This document shows, piece by piece, positions 15,898 through 23,323 of a stretch of 25,876 bases of DNA. The notes below the pieces were generated by a model. The model had not been told where the DNA came from. It saw only the letters and a list, made by a program, of their open reading frames with translations, and did not search any database. The position numbers were made by a program, and so were the translations under genes. This DNA comes from Loki-b32 sp964493385. GTDB taxonomy: Archaea > Asgardarchaeota > Lokiarchaeia > Sigyniarchaeales > SOKP01. Within the stretch, counting starts at the first letter, position 1. The number at the start of each line of letters is the position of its first letter. The stretch spans positions 1-25,876 of the forward strand of contig CAZBNW010000026.1 of the NCBI GenBank assembly GCA_964493385.1. The letters are read 5' to 3'.

Positions 15898-17181
15898 TTA
15901 GAGCATTTTGAAAAGTTGTCTTAGGGCCATGCTCATAATGTATTGCTGAATTTGTCTCGAGCCCCCAACAATTTCTTGAATTCTGGAGATGCTAACATAA
16001 TCCTGCATTAATGTATTATCAGATAATCCCGCGCCCCCCATGAGATTAGCAGCCTCATAACAAATTTCTTTAGAAAGATTGGTACAATGATATTTAAACT
16101 GAGAAGCACTAGCAACCATGGCCCTAGAAATGTTGGTAGGGATTTTCCCTTCAAATTTTTCCATTTTTTGGTCGTATGTTTCGCAAAATTTTAATAAACC
16201 TATTGTCAAATTGGTGGTTTTCGCCCACAAATCTGTCAATAGAAACCCAACTCCCTGGAATTTTAGGATCTCTTGATCAAATTGCTTTCTCATATTAGCA
16301 TAAATTGCTGCGTGAGACACAGCTCCCCAGCATTGGGAAATAGCACCATATGCTATACCAATCCGTTCGGGTACTAAACCCTCAAAAAGATGCTCTCTTC
16401 CTTTCCCTACGGGTCCTAATATATATTCCTTTAGAACTTTTAAGTTCTCGAATTTCTCGTGTCCTAAATATAGTTTTGGGACATACGGAATATATACTCG
16501 ATCGCACTTCCAACCATCCCAGTTTGTGTTAATTAAAAATTGAGCCATTAAGTTACCATTATTTTGTTCTGCGGTGGCATAAGCAACTACCCATTTTGAT
16601 TTGGGAGCATTTGTATTATAAATTTTTTCGCCATTTAATATAAAACTACCATCTTCCTGCTCATCACATGTTGTTAATTGGTGAACTGCGTCAGATCCTC
16701 TCTCAGGCTCTGTAATAAGAATTGCACCTGGTGATTGGCCAGTCACTAACTCCTTTAAAGCTTCAAGCCTTACAGGAATGTTTTCATGATGTTCATAAAC
16801 TGGATTTATCGCTAATACTGTAGCGCCAATACCCATAGAAAATTGTGTATCGAAGCTGTCTATAGCAAGAGTACGAAGCAAATCGGCTGCAGCTCCATAG
16901 TTTTCATAATTAACATCAATCATTTCAAAATTATGTGCCCTTGTAACATATCCTTCTGCGCCGAATGCGGGAATCCATTCGTAAATATCTTCATCGGGGC
17001 CATGAGTAATATTATTTTTCTTTTCAAACCTCATACAAAATTTTTGAACACTTTTCAGGAAATTAAACTGTTCTGGTGATAAAATTGGCATTAAATTATT
17101 GTTAATGAAACTATATCGATTTTTAAGGCTCAATTTATCGAGAATTTCATCATTAATAGCTTGATCCATATATCTTGACAT
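15898..17181 (-). CDS. Acyl-CoA dehydrogenase paralog 3
   Basis: A 427-residue acyl-CoA dehydrogenase starting at ATG 17181. Landmarks are ILITEPERGSD, FILNGEKIYNTNAPKSKW, the helix GREHLFEGLVPERIGIAYG with the probable catalytic Glu at about 272, and GGAGLSDNTLMQDYVSISR then EIVGGSRQIQ, where the C-terminal catalytic Glu of MCAD is again Gly. The N-terminus is five residues shorter than in paralog 2. The gene lies just upstream of the acylase gene on the same strand, about 109 bp from it, so cotranscription is possible. Two near-perfect palindromes lie in its upstream region. It shares a near-identical tract with paralog 2 (here 16727-16805). Confidence 0.93.
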   Translation of the reverse strand: MSRYMDQAINDEILDKLSLKNRYSFINNNLMPILSPEQFNFLKSVQKFCMRFEKKNNITHGPDEDIYEWIPAFGAEGYVTRAHNFEMIDVNYENYGAAADLLRTLAIDSFDTQFSMGIGATVLAINPVYEHHENIPVRLEALKELVTGQSPGAILITEPERGSDAVHQLTTCDEQEDGSFILNGEKIYNTNAPKSKWVVAYATAEQNNGNLMAQFLINTNWDGWKCDRVYIPYVPKLYLGHEKFENLKVLKEYILGPVGKGREHLFEGLVPERIGIAYGAISQCWGAVSHAAIYANMRKQFDQEILKFQGVGFLLTDLWAKTTNLTIGLLKFCETYDQKMEKFEGKIPTNISRAMVASASQFKYHCTNLSKEICYEAANLMGGAGLSDNTLMQDYVSISRIQEIVGGSRQIQQYIMSMALRQLFKML

Positions 17182-17238
17182 TATTTTTACCCCACTTTTT
17201 AATCCTTTAAATTTTTAAGATAACTAATTATACTAGGG

Positions 17239-17258
17239 AAAAAGTGCATACACTTTTT
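17239..17258. repeat. Palindrome upstream of dehydrogenase 3 (possible operator)
   Basis: AAAAAGTG and CACTTTTT form a perfect 8-bp inverted repeat around a CATA spacer, 58-77 bases ahead of ATG 17181. Its place in the promoter region suggests a protein-binding site, not a terminator. Confidence 0.5.
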
Positions 17259-17276
17259 AATTTTTGGAAAATGAAT

Positions 17277-17299
17277 ATACGATATTCAAAATATCGTAT
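17277..17299. repeat. 10-bp inverted repeat followed by T run
   Basis: ATACGATATT, spacer CAA, then AATATCGTAT is a perfect 10-bp inverted repeat, followed on the plus strand by about ten T. No plus-strand gene ends here, since both flanking genes are on the minus strand. It is therefore read as a possible operator about 96-118 bases upstream of dehydrogenase 3. It could instead help insulate this unit from antisense transcription. Confidence 0.5.
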
Positions 17300-17369
17300 T
17301 TTTTTTTAAAAGATCTTTTTATGAAATGAATAATAATGATCGGTTTTTGAACAAATAGACTATTTAAAT

Positions 17370-18122
17370 TCAACAAATTAATTTTTGGATCCTATTTGAA
17401 AATCTCTTAGAGATGACTAATCCTGTCTCAAAAGGACAATTACTCTTAAACTGAATGACTGATATAAAATGTTCATCAATTCCTATTAATGAAAGCACAC
17501 CGAAATTTTCTAAGGAAATAAGTTCATTTACTCTAAAATTCCCTGAGATGAATCTTCCTTCCAATAATCTAATTATTTCAGAAAGAATATTAGGTTCTAA
17601 AGAAGAAACAATAACTCTTCCAGTTTGGGTCAATAGAGCTGAAGACACAACAAAAGAGGAAAATGTGTGCAATTCATTAAATACATTTAATAACTCATTC
17701 TTTATATCCTCTGAAACTAATTGACCATGATTTTCCATGATTTCATTAATATTTTTTTCAAACTCAAAATATTTTGAAATTTCTCCATCGAAATTTTCGT
17801 TAAGTAAGGTTAGGTCAAACTTATTTATAAATTGATTCTTAATTTCCCTCAATTGATTTCTTATCTCAACAAGGTTATCAGTACGATCACTAAATAGAGC
17901 AAATAATAATTCATCCCTTCCAATCTTTTCAATTTCGAAAATAAATCTGAAAGGTCCAACTTCGATTTCTGATAATTCTTCAGTTTTTAATGTTTGTTTT
18001 ACAAATGAAAAAATCGCACTTAAAAAACTACTTGTTAACTTAACATTAAAAATATGTTCATAAGTTTTATAGAAAATTAATTCGCCAGTATTCCCTTTCA
18101 TTATGAAGATATTTTTTATCAT
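17370..18122 (-). CDS. Longin-like plus roadblock-like domain protein
   Basis: A 250-residue protein starting at ATG 18122. Residues about 1-115 alternate beta strands and helices in a longin-like way: MIKNIFIMKGNTGELIFYK, then a helix SSFLSAIFSFVKQTLK, then VGPFRFIFEIEKIGRDELLFALF. A connecting helix follows. Residues about 155-250 resemble a roadblock/LC7 (MglB-like) unit: SALLTQTGRVIVSSL, then a helix, then GVLSLIGIDEHFISVIQF. Longin and roadblock domains are common partners or regulators of small GTPases and are abundant in Asgard archaea. The four GTPases in this window are possible but unproven partners. No catalytic residues or membrane segments are seen. The domain calls rest on fold-like patterning and are less certain than motif-based calls. 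Confidence 0.6.
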   Translation of the reverse strand: MIKNIFIMKGNTGELIFYKTYEHIFNVKLTSSFLSAIFSFVKQTLKTEELSEIEVGPFRFIFEIEKIGRDELLFALFSDRTDNLVEIRNQLREIKNQFINKFDLTLLNENFDGEISKYFEFEKNINEIMENHGQLVSEDIKNELLNVFNELHTFSSFVVSSALLTQTGRVIVSSLEPNILSEIIRLLEGRFISGNFRVNELISLENFGVLSLIGIDEHFISVIQFKSNCPFETGLVISKRFSNRIQKLIC

Positions 18123-18349
18123 TTAACTCAGAGTAATTTTTTTAGTGATAAATACATCTCTTTAATTTGTTTAATAACAGTCTATCTATAAAAATTCTTT
18201 TATTTAACAATTTCTTTAGGTACGCGCAACAAACATCCGATAAAATCTCATGAATCTTTTTGAAACTAATCAAATAGACTTTCTTCAAAAAATAAATATA
18301 AAAATTGATGACTTAATAAAGACTTCATAAAGAAATGTGAAGATTTAAC

Positions 18350-19108
18350 TTAAAAGCCATCAAATTTTGCCCATTCATCTTCTTCCTCAATTTCTTCTTC
18401 ATCATCAGTATATTCTTCAATCTCCTCACTTTTATAACCTTCTGAAATTTCTTCTTCAAATTCTTCAAGTTCATCTTCAAAACTTATAGATTGTTCTATA
18501 TCTGTTGTAGAATCAGCGGATACCTTTACTTCTGGAATAGGTCCTTCTAAAGGCTTAACTTTTTCTACTAATTTTAAATAATCTCCATGAATTTTAATAG
18601 TTATTGGAGTTTCTTCTTGGAGGAGTCTTACAACAACTTCCTCACTACTGCTACTGTCATGAGGCATACGCATTACTAATGCCCTCGATCCTTCAAACAC
18701 TCCGCTTATAATTTCGACGGTATCACCTTCTTCTAGATATTCCGTTACACTTCTTGGTAATAAGACATGCTTCAATTCTGTTAGTTTAATGTTTTGCACA
18801 ATTCTTCCCTTAATGTGAGGAATTCCCTGTACAGCTATTTGGACATCCCTCTTCTGGGGAGCCTCGAAGAATATATAACCGGGTAATAAAGGAGATACGA
18901 GCATAGCTCTTATGTCAGGAATTACATCAAGAATCTTAAATCTATAAAAGATTTGTCTTAAAATATTACTTTCCTGATTTATTGTCGTTCTTACAGCAAA
19001 TAGGGTTGTCAAATCTTCTTTTTCTTCAATTTCTTCCTTACCTAAAATTTCCTCTAAATTAATTTCCTTACTTCCAACTCTCTTCACATTTTCTTCTTGA
19101 TCAGCCAA
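18350..19108 (-). CDS. spt5: Transcription elongation factor Spt5 with acidic C-terminal tail
   Basis: A 252-residue protein starting at TTG 19108. After an acidic N-terminal stretch of about 33 residues comes the NGN domain (LFAVRTTINQESNILRQI ... PLLPGYIFFEA ... GIPHIKGRI). A KOW domain follows at about residues 125-185 (LEEGDTVEIISGVFEGSRAL). Archaeal Spt5/NusG usually ends near here at about 150 residues. This one continues with roughly 65 residues dominated by Glu, Asp and Ser. Spt5 binds the RNA polymerase clamp with Spt4, closes the DNA channel and supports processive elongation. The upstream gene on the same strand is aIF1A, 178 bp away, so Spt5 probably has its own promoter. Confidence 0.93.
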   Translation of the reverse strand: MADQEENVKRVGSKEINLEEILGKEEIEEKEDLTTLFAVRTTINQESNILRQIFYRFKILDVIPDIRAMLVSPLLPGYIFFEAPQKRDVQIAVQGIPHIKGRIVQNIKLTELKHVLLPRSVTEYLEEGDTVEIISGVFEGSRALVMRMPHDSSSSEEVVVRLLQEETPITIKIHGDYLKLVEKVKPLEGPIPEVKVSADSTTDIEQSISFEDELEEFEEEISEGYKSEEIEEYTDDEEEIEEEDEWAKFDGF

Positions 19109-19286
19109 ATTGTTTCACGATTCCTATTTGAATTTGGGTTTTTTTAAAATTTTTTTTGGAAAATAAGTATATGCTAATAATAGTATACAAAATTAAAAAT
19201 TTTTGCTTTTTATTAGGATTTTAAAATCATATCCTTATTAGAACTACATTTATAATTACATCTTAAAATTTGATAAATTTTCCCAA

Positions 19287-19664
19287 TTAAAGGGGTATAT
19301 TATTTATTTTTAAAATCTCTGGAATTCTATTTCTTCGTTCGAGCCAGGAAATCTCATGTTTCATATATCTCCAAGAAATTTCACATTTACCCATCTTATC
19401 ATCGGTTTGTGTCTCCCAATCCCACGGATTCACTATCACAAGATCAGCGATCCTTATCCATACTCTCTTTTTGATTTTTCCACGAATTCTACCAATTCTA
19501 TGTTTCCCATCCTCACAGAAAACTTCCATTCGATCATTTCCAAGAATCCCTACTACACGCCCAAACATTTCTCCTAATTTTTTATTAGGGAATTTAACAC
19601 GTGTAACTACTGGGGGTACTTGAGGGCCACCTCTTTTTTTTCCTTTTCCTTTTTTTTTAGCCAT
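19287..19664 (-). CDS. eif1a: Translation initiation factor 1A (aIF1A)
   Basis: A 125-residue protein starting at ATG 19664. A basic Lys/Gly-rich N-terminus (MAKKKGKGKKRGG) leads into an S1/OB-fold domain with EMFGRVVGILGNDRMEVFCEDG, HRIGRIRGKIKKRVWIRIADLVIV and the family-typical NPWDW. A C-terminal extension of about 40 residues follows. aIF1A binds the A site of the small ribosomal subunit and helps position initiator tRNA and start codon. Length and motifs fit archaeal members. The cupin gene lies 34 bp upstream on the same strand, so the pair may be cotranscribed, with no obvious functional connection. Confidence 0.96.
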   Translation of the reverse strand: MAKKKGKGKKRGGPQVPPVVTRVKFPNKKLGEMFGRVVGILGNDRMEVFCEDGKHRIGRIRGKIKKRVWIRIADLVIVNPWDWETQTDDKMGKCEISWRYMKHEISWLERRNRIPEILKINNIPL

Positions 19665-19698
19665 AGTTATTTACTCGATTTTTTTAAAATTGTTTAAT

Positions 19699-20034
19699 TT
19701 AGATTTTATCTTCAGGTTTATATTCTCCTTTAATAAATACAACTTTTATTGGTTTGTCAGAATCATTCCGAATATTATGCATTTCTTTGGGCTCACACAA
19801 AAAAACACTTCCTTCTGATGCTTTATATTCTTTGTCATCAATGATCATTATACCATTGCCTTCCATAAAATAAAATGTTTCATCTAATATATTATGACCG
19901 TGTGCTTTTTCACCCATCAATTCGCCAGGTTTCAGCAAAATAACTCCCCAGTCTATCGAAGGGCCCCTCATAAGATATTTCACACCAGATTCTCCACCTC
20001 TATATTCAAAATCCGTTTCATGAACTTTTTTAAT
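19699..20034 (-). CDS. Small cupin-domain protein, probable ATT start
   Basis: A single-domain cupin of about 111 residues. The second half of the fold shows the cupin pattern: KPGELMGEKAHGHNILDETFYFMEG (read from about residue 36), then GSVFLCEPKEMHNIRN with the second metal-ligand His. The first ATG/GTG/TTG in the frame is GTG 19983, but that start would remove DFEYRGGESG, which matches the usual N-terminus of this cupin group (GG-SGVKYL-RGP). Going upstream, the frame stays open to ATT 20032-20034, then meets a stop three codons further. A GGTGAT ribosome-binding sequence sits five bases before the ATT. The ligand or reaction is unknown; such cupins often bind metals and small acids or sugars. 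Confidence 0.78.
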   Translation of the reverse strand: MKKVHETDFEYRGGESGVKYLMRGPSIDWGVILLKPGELMGEKAHGHNILDETFYFMEGNGIMIIDDKEYKASEGSVFLCEPKEMHNIRNDSDKPIKVVFIKGEYKPEDKI

Positions 20035-20039
20035 TGTAG

Positions 20040-20045
20040 ATCACC
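20040..20045 (-). promoter_or_regulatory. Ribosome binding site supporting an ATT start
   Basis: On the minus strand GGTGAT is followed by CTACA and then ATT (20034-20032), a spacing of five bases. No other start codon lies at a proper distance from it. Confidence 0.5.
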
Positions 20046-20161
20046 AATGGTGTAATTATGTTATAAAACAAATTATCTAGAGTAAATTATAAATCTTACC
20101 TATTATAAAGAGATTCATAGTTTAATATAAGAATTTTCACGACTTTATAAAAAGATAAAAT

Positions 20162-21358
20162 GTGAATGTTATGATTCCTCCTTTCAGCTTTGCTAGAATT
20201 CCACACATAATTTTTGGCGATGGAAAACTAAGTGAACTTTATAATCTTATTCTCAAATTCGGAAACAATGTTTTATTTGTAATTGGTGGAAGTTCGCTCA
20301 AACAATCAGGGAAATGGGATGAAATTACTTCAAATTTAGAGAATAAATCAATCAATTTCTTAACACTTTCAATTTCAGAAGAACCATCCCCTACTCTTAT
20401 TGATGACGCTACAGCAAAATTTAGAGAAAAAAATCTAGATTTAGTTGTTGGTATTGGTGGAGGGAGCGTCATAGATGCAGGAAAAGCAATTTCAGCTATG
20501 ATAACAAAAGCGGATTCTATTAAGAATTATCTTGAAGGAGTTGGAAGTAAAGTTCACGACGGAACAAAAATTCCATACATCGCAATTCCAACTACTTCTG
20601 GAACAGGAAGTGAAGCAACAAAAAACGCAGTAATTAGTGAAGTAGGTCCTAATGGTTTTAAAAAATCACTCCGACATGATAATCTAATACCAAATATGGC
20701 AATTATTGACCCTGAACTTATGATTTCCTGTCCAATGTCAGTTTCAGCGGCTTGTGGATTAGATGCCTTCACACAACTACTTGAAGCATATGTTTCTTCA
20801 AAAGGAAGTCCAATTACAAACATATTAGCCTATAGTGGTATGAAATCTATGAGTAAAAATATTTTGTTAGCATGCTCAACCGGAGCATCGGATGTAAATA
20901 TACGTGCGGCAATGGCTTATAGTTCATTATTGTCTGGAATTACTCTTGCTAATGCAGGTTTAGGAATTGTTCATGGATTAGCCTCTTCAATTGGAGGATT
21001 ATTTAAAATTCCTCATGGTGTTGTATGTGGTACTCTTCTAGCGGAAGCCACTAAGATGAATATTGAAATGTTACAAAAACAAGGACCTGCAGGTAGACCA
21101 GGATTGAGGAAACACGCACAAATAGGAGCGTTGCTAACGGGTGAATACCATGTAGAAGATCAGAAGATAAATAAATATTGTATGAAATTAATAGAAATGC
21201 TTGAAAGATGGACTAATGAGTTAAAAATTGATCGACTAGGAAAATATGGGATTGAAATCAAAGATGTTGATAAAATAGTAGAAAAAGCGGGTTTAAAAAA
21301 CAATCCGGTTAATTTAAGCAAAGAAAACATTAAAAAAATAGTACTTAATAGATTATAG
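20162..21358 (+). CDS. Iron-type (group III) alcohol dehydrogenase
   Basis: A 398-residue protein from GTG 20162; an ATG three codons later is also possible. The N-terminal NAD(P)-binding half shows FGDGKL, GGGSVIDAGKAI (residues about 99-110) and PTTSGTGSEAT. The metal-binding half shows GLDAFTQLLEAY (D201), GIVHGLA (H271) and IPHGVVCG (H285). The second ligand position, usually His four residues after the Asp, is Gln205. I recall this DxxxQ variant in a subgroup of the family, so it need not mean loss of function. It should interconvert an alcohol and an aldehyde or ketone with NAD(P)H in the cytoplasm. The substrate is unknown. The gene is divergent from the cupin gene upstream. Confidence 0.93.
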   Translation: MNVMIPPFSFARIPHIIFGDGKLSELYNLILKFGNNVLFVIGGSSLKQSGKWDEITSNLENKSINFLTLSISEEPSPTLIDDATAKFREKNLDLVVGIGGGSVIDAGKAISAMITKADSIKNYLEGVGSKVHDGTKIPYIAIPTTSGTGSEATKNAVISEVGPNGFKKSLRHDNLIPNMAIIDPELMISCPMSVSAACGLDAFTQLLEAYVSSKGSPITNILAYSGMKSMSKNILLACSTGASDVNIRAAMAYSSLLSGITLANAGLGIVHGLASSIGGLFKIPHGVVCGTLLAEATKMNIEMLQKQGPAGRPGLRKHAQIGALLTGEYHVEDQKINKYCMKLIEMLERWTNELKIDRLGKYGIEIKDVDKIVEKAGLKNNPVNLSKENIKKIVLNRL

Positions 21359-21385
21359 ATATGAAAACTTTAAGATAATATGTTT

Positions 21386-21901
21386 TTATAACTTTTTAAC
21401 AAGTTTTCTTGCTAATAATTCGAACGCTAAATTAACATTTTCACCAGTTTTAGAAGAGATCTTTAAATATTCAAAAAACCAATATTTCTTCTTAAACTTT
21501 AAAGCAAAATTATCATCAACTGTAATTTGATCTGTTAAATCTAATTTTGTTCCTAAAAAAATAATAGGGATACCTGGATTCTCTTGTCTACAAATATTAA
21601 CCCATTGTTCAATTCGTTCTAAACTTGATGGTCTGGTGAGATCAAAAAGTAATAATGCACCTCTTGCTCCCGCCGCATAATTTTTTAATAGAGGTCTAAA
21701 GTGATCCTGTCCGCCAAAATCCCATACTTGAAGTAATATTTTCTTTCCTTCTATATTAAGCTCTTTAAGGAAAAATTCGACACCAATAGTCATTCGCGTA
21801 TCAGCTAAGAATCTCCCCTCTATATATCTATAAAGAAGCGTTGTCTTGCCTACACCTCCTTCTCCGGCTGTTATAACTTTCAATAATATCGGTTGGGGCA
21901 T
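21386..21901 (-). CDS. Rab/Rho-like small GTPase, paralog A
   Basis: A 171-residue single-domain GTPase starting at ATG 21901. G1 is GEGGVGKTT (residues 13-21), the switch I Thr is T38 in RMTIGVEFF, and G3 is WDFGGQDHF (D61, Q65). G4 is GTKLDL, with Thr in place of Asn as in Rho/Rac proteins, and G5 is KISSKTGENV. No lipidation motif is present at the C-terminus. By eye it is about two-thirds identical to the GTPase at 22463-22984, from which it is separated by a PIN-nuclease gene, so a local duplication is likely. It is expected to be a GTP-dependent switch; partners are unknown. A TATA-like element sits so close that the mRNA is probably leaderless. Confidence 0.95.
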   Translation of the reverse strand: MPQPILLKVITAGEGGVGKTTLLYRYIEGRFLADTRMTIGVEFFLKELNIEGKKILLQVWDFGGQDHFRPLLKNYAAGARGALLLFDLTRPSSLERIEQWVNICRQENPGIPIIFLGTKLDLTDQITVDDNFALKFKKKYWFFEYLKISSKTGENVNLAFELLARKLVKKL

Positions 21902-21925
21902 TATTTTTTTCTCAAATTCGTGAAT

Positions 21926-21934
21926 AAATATAAG
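21926..21934 (-). promoter_or_regulatory. TATA box for GTPase paralog A
   Basis: CTTATATTT on the minus strand is centred about 29 bases ahead of ATG 21901. Transcription starting about 26 bases after the box would begin within a few bases of the start codon, predicting a leaderless mRNA. Confidence 0.45.
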
Positions 21935-22022
21935 ATTTCGATTATTGGTTAATATTGGGTTGAACTAGTATTAATTTTTTTAGTTGAAACTTTAAAATGT
22001 ACTAACTATTTTATATTTTTTT

Positions 22023-22466
22023 TTAAGCTCTATCGATGGATAAATATTTCTTTTGTCTTAGAAATATTATACTAATGCCGATTTTTTTTGCTTTTTTACG
22101 CAATTCTGAATCATTAGATGCTAAATATACATTTTGACTTTCTTCTTTTAGGGCTTTTAGCATTCTAAGTAAAAAATCATCAGTCGTCTCATTATCTGTT
22201 TTGACATTCTCTAAGAATTCAATTTCATAATCTTTTTTTTTTCTCTCTAAATATAATAACCCAGATTCAAGAAACCTTGTAAATTTAGTAGCTTTTGGTT
22301 CCATTTTTCTCTTTGATTCTAGTTCATTTAAAACCTGCTGAAATATTATAAATCTTAAGTTTCCTTCGACATTTGATTTAATTTCATTAAAATAATCTAC
22401 TTTAAACTGAAAAGGAAGTAAAATAAAATTGGAATCGATTATAATTAAATTAGTATTGGATTTCAA
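22023..22466 (-). CDS. PIN-domain nuclease, Fcf1/Utp24-like
   Basis: A 147-residue protein with a TTG start at 22466, in a TTGA overlap with the stop codon of the GTPase gene upstream, so translation is probably coupled. PIN-domain acidic residues are visible: D11 in LIIIDSNFIL, E48 in VLNELESK, the TTDDFLL pair (about D96-D97), and D119 in YLASNDSELR. The end ISIIFLRQKKYLSI resembles the conserved C-terminus of the archaeal Fcf1 group (vi-lR-kk-l). Eukaryotic Fcf1/Utp24 cuts pre-rRNA at sites A1/A2. An RNase acting in rRNA maturation is therefore a family-based inference. Confidence 0.83.
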   Translation of the reverse strand: MKSNTNLIIIDSNFILLPFQFKVDYFNEIKSNVEGNLRFIIFQQVLNELESKRKMEPKATKFTRFLESGLLYLERKKKDYEIEFLENVKTDNETTDDFLLRMLKALKEESQNVYLASNDSELRKKAKKIGISIIFLRQKKYLSIDRA

Positions 22467-22984
22467 TAGGTTTGGCGCTCTAATATTTTTCTTGTTAAAA
22501 TATCAAAAGCTCTATGAACATTTTCGCCTGTCTTAGAAGAAATTTTTAAATAATCAATCAAATTAAATTCGTTAAGAAATGATCTAGCATAATCATCATC
22601 CACCATAATCTCATTTTCTAAATCCAATTTTGTGCCTAAAAAGAGAACGGGAAGATTTGGGTCACCTTTACGCACAATATTAATCCACTGCTGTAAATTC
22701 TCCAAAGTTGTTATCCTAGTAAGGTCAAACATTAACATCGCCCCTTTAGCTCCTAATACGTAACTTTCAAGTAGAAAACGAAATCTTTCTTGCCCACCGA
22801 AGTCCCATAGCTGCAGAGTGCAATGTTTCGAATCAATTTCTGTCTCTTTGAGGAAGAATTCTACTCCTATAGTCATTTTCGTTTCTGCAGAAAATCTCCC
22901 CTCCACATATCGATGAAGAAGCGTTGTCTTTCCTACACCCCCCTCTCCTGCGGTTAATATTTTAAGTATGAACTTTTGTGGCAT
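22463..22984 (-). CDS. Rab/Rho-like small GTPase, paralog B
   Basis: A 173-residue GTPase starting at ATG 22984. G1 is GEGGVGKTT (13-21), the switch I Thr is T38 in KMTIGVEFF, G3 is WDFGGQERF (D61, Q65), G4 is GTKLDL (Rho-like Thr), and G5 is KISSKTGENV. Every signature motif needed for GTP binding is present. Its stop codon overlaps the TTG start of the PIN-nuclease gene, making a two-gene unit. A shorter-diverged sister lies just downstream at 21386-21901. No membrane anchor is seen. A switch function is expected; the link to an RNase is suggested by the overlap only. Confidence 0.95.
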   Translation of the reverse strand: MPQKFILKILTAGEGGVGKTTLLHRYVEGRFSAETKMTIGVEFFLKETEIDSKHCTLQLWDFGGQERFRFLLESYVLGAKGAMLMFDLTRITTLENLQQWINIVRKGDPNLPVLFLGTKLDLENEIMVDDDYARSFLNEFNLIDYLKISSKTGENVHRAFDILTRKILERQTY

Positions 22985-23323
22985 TCTTGTAGTCTCTTCT
23001 TAATTTTTGGCCGATTGATTTTAAATATTAATCTTCTGGAGCTTTTTTCTAAGATTATTAAATTTTTATGTTATAATTATAATCTTGATTCGAATTAATA
23101 TTCTTTTTTGAAACGATATTATGAAATTAATTGAATTGAATAATAATTTTTTATTTTTGTTTTTTTTGTTTTTTCAAATTTAAATCATTAAAAGAGATTT
23201 TTAAAATAAATTTTATTAATCTCTATATAATAATTACTAGGTACCAGTCTTTTTTTACAAAAATTTTACAAAAATTAATTATTTAATAGATATATACAAT
23301 TGTTGCTAAGATAGTGAAAAAAT
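22985..23323. other. A+T-rich intergenic region, divergent promoters
   Basis: This 339-bp gap separates the divergent GTPase B and cupin genes. It holds an imperfect inverted repeat (AGAGATT 23193-23199 with AATCTCT 23218-23224), a T-rich tract near 23150-23180, and a TATA-like AGATATATAC near 23288 placed for the cupin gene. No tRNA or convincing small ORF was found. Confidence 0.45.

Noticed and set aside
17277..17310. Inverted repeat plus T run as an intrinsic terminator on the plus strand
   Set aside because: No plus-strand gene lies upstream to be terminated, and archaea rarely use hairpin terminators; an operator is a better reading.
18250..18330. A plus-strand ORF of 26 codons (ATG to TAA) in the gap between the longin-like and Spt5 genes
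   Set aside because: Too short, no ribosome-binding site, antisense to the surrounding unit, and its composition is what A+T-rich DNA gives by chance.
20162..21358. The Gln at the second metal-ligand position of the alcohol dehydrogenase as a sign of a dead enzyme
   Set aside because: The same Asp-x3-Gln pattern is familiar from a subgroup of the family, and the other ligands and cofactor motifs are intact.
23193..23224. Imperfect inverted repeat in the gap between GTPase B and the cupin
   Set aside because: The 7-bp arms in very A+T-rich DNA with an 18-base spacer are not beyond chance; noted only in the region description.
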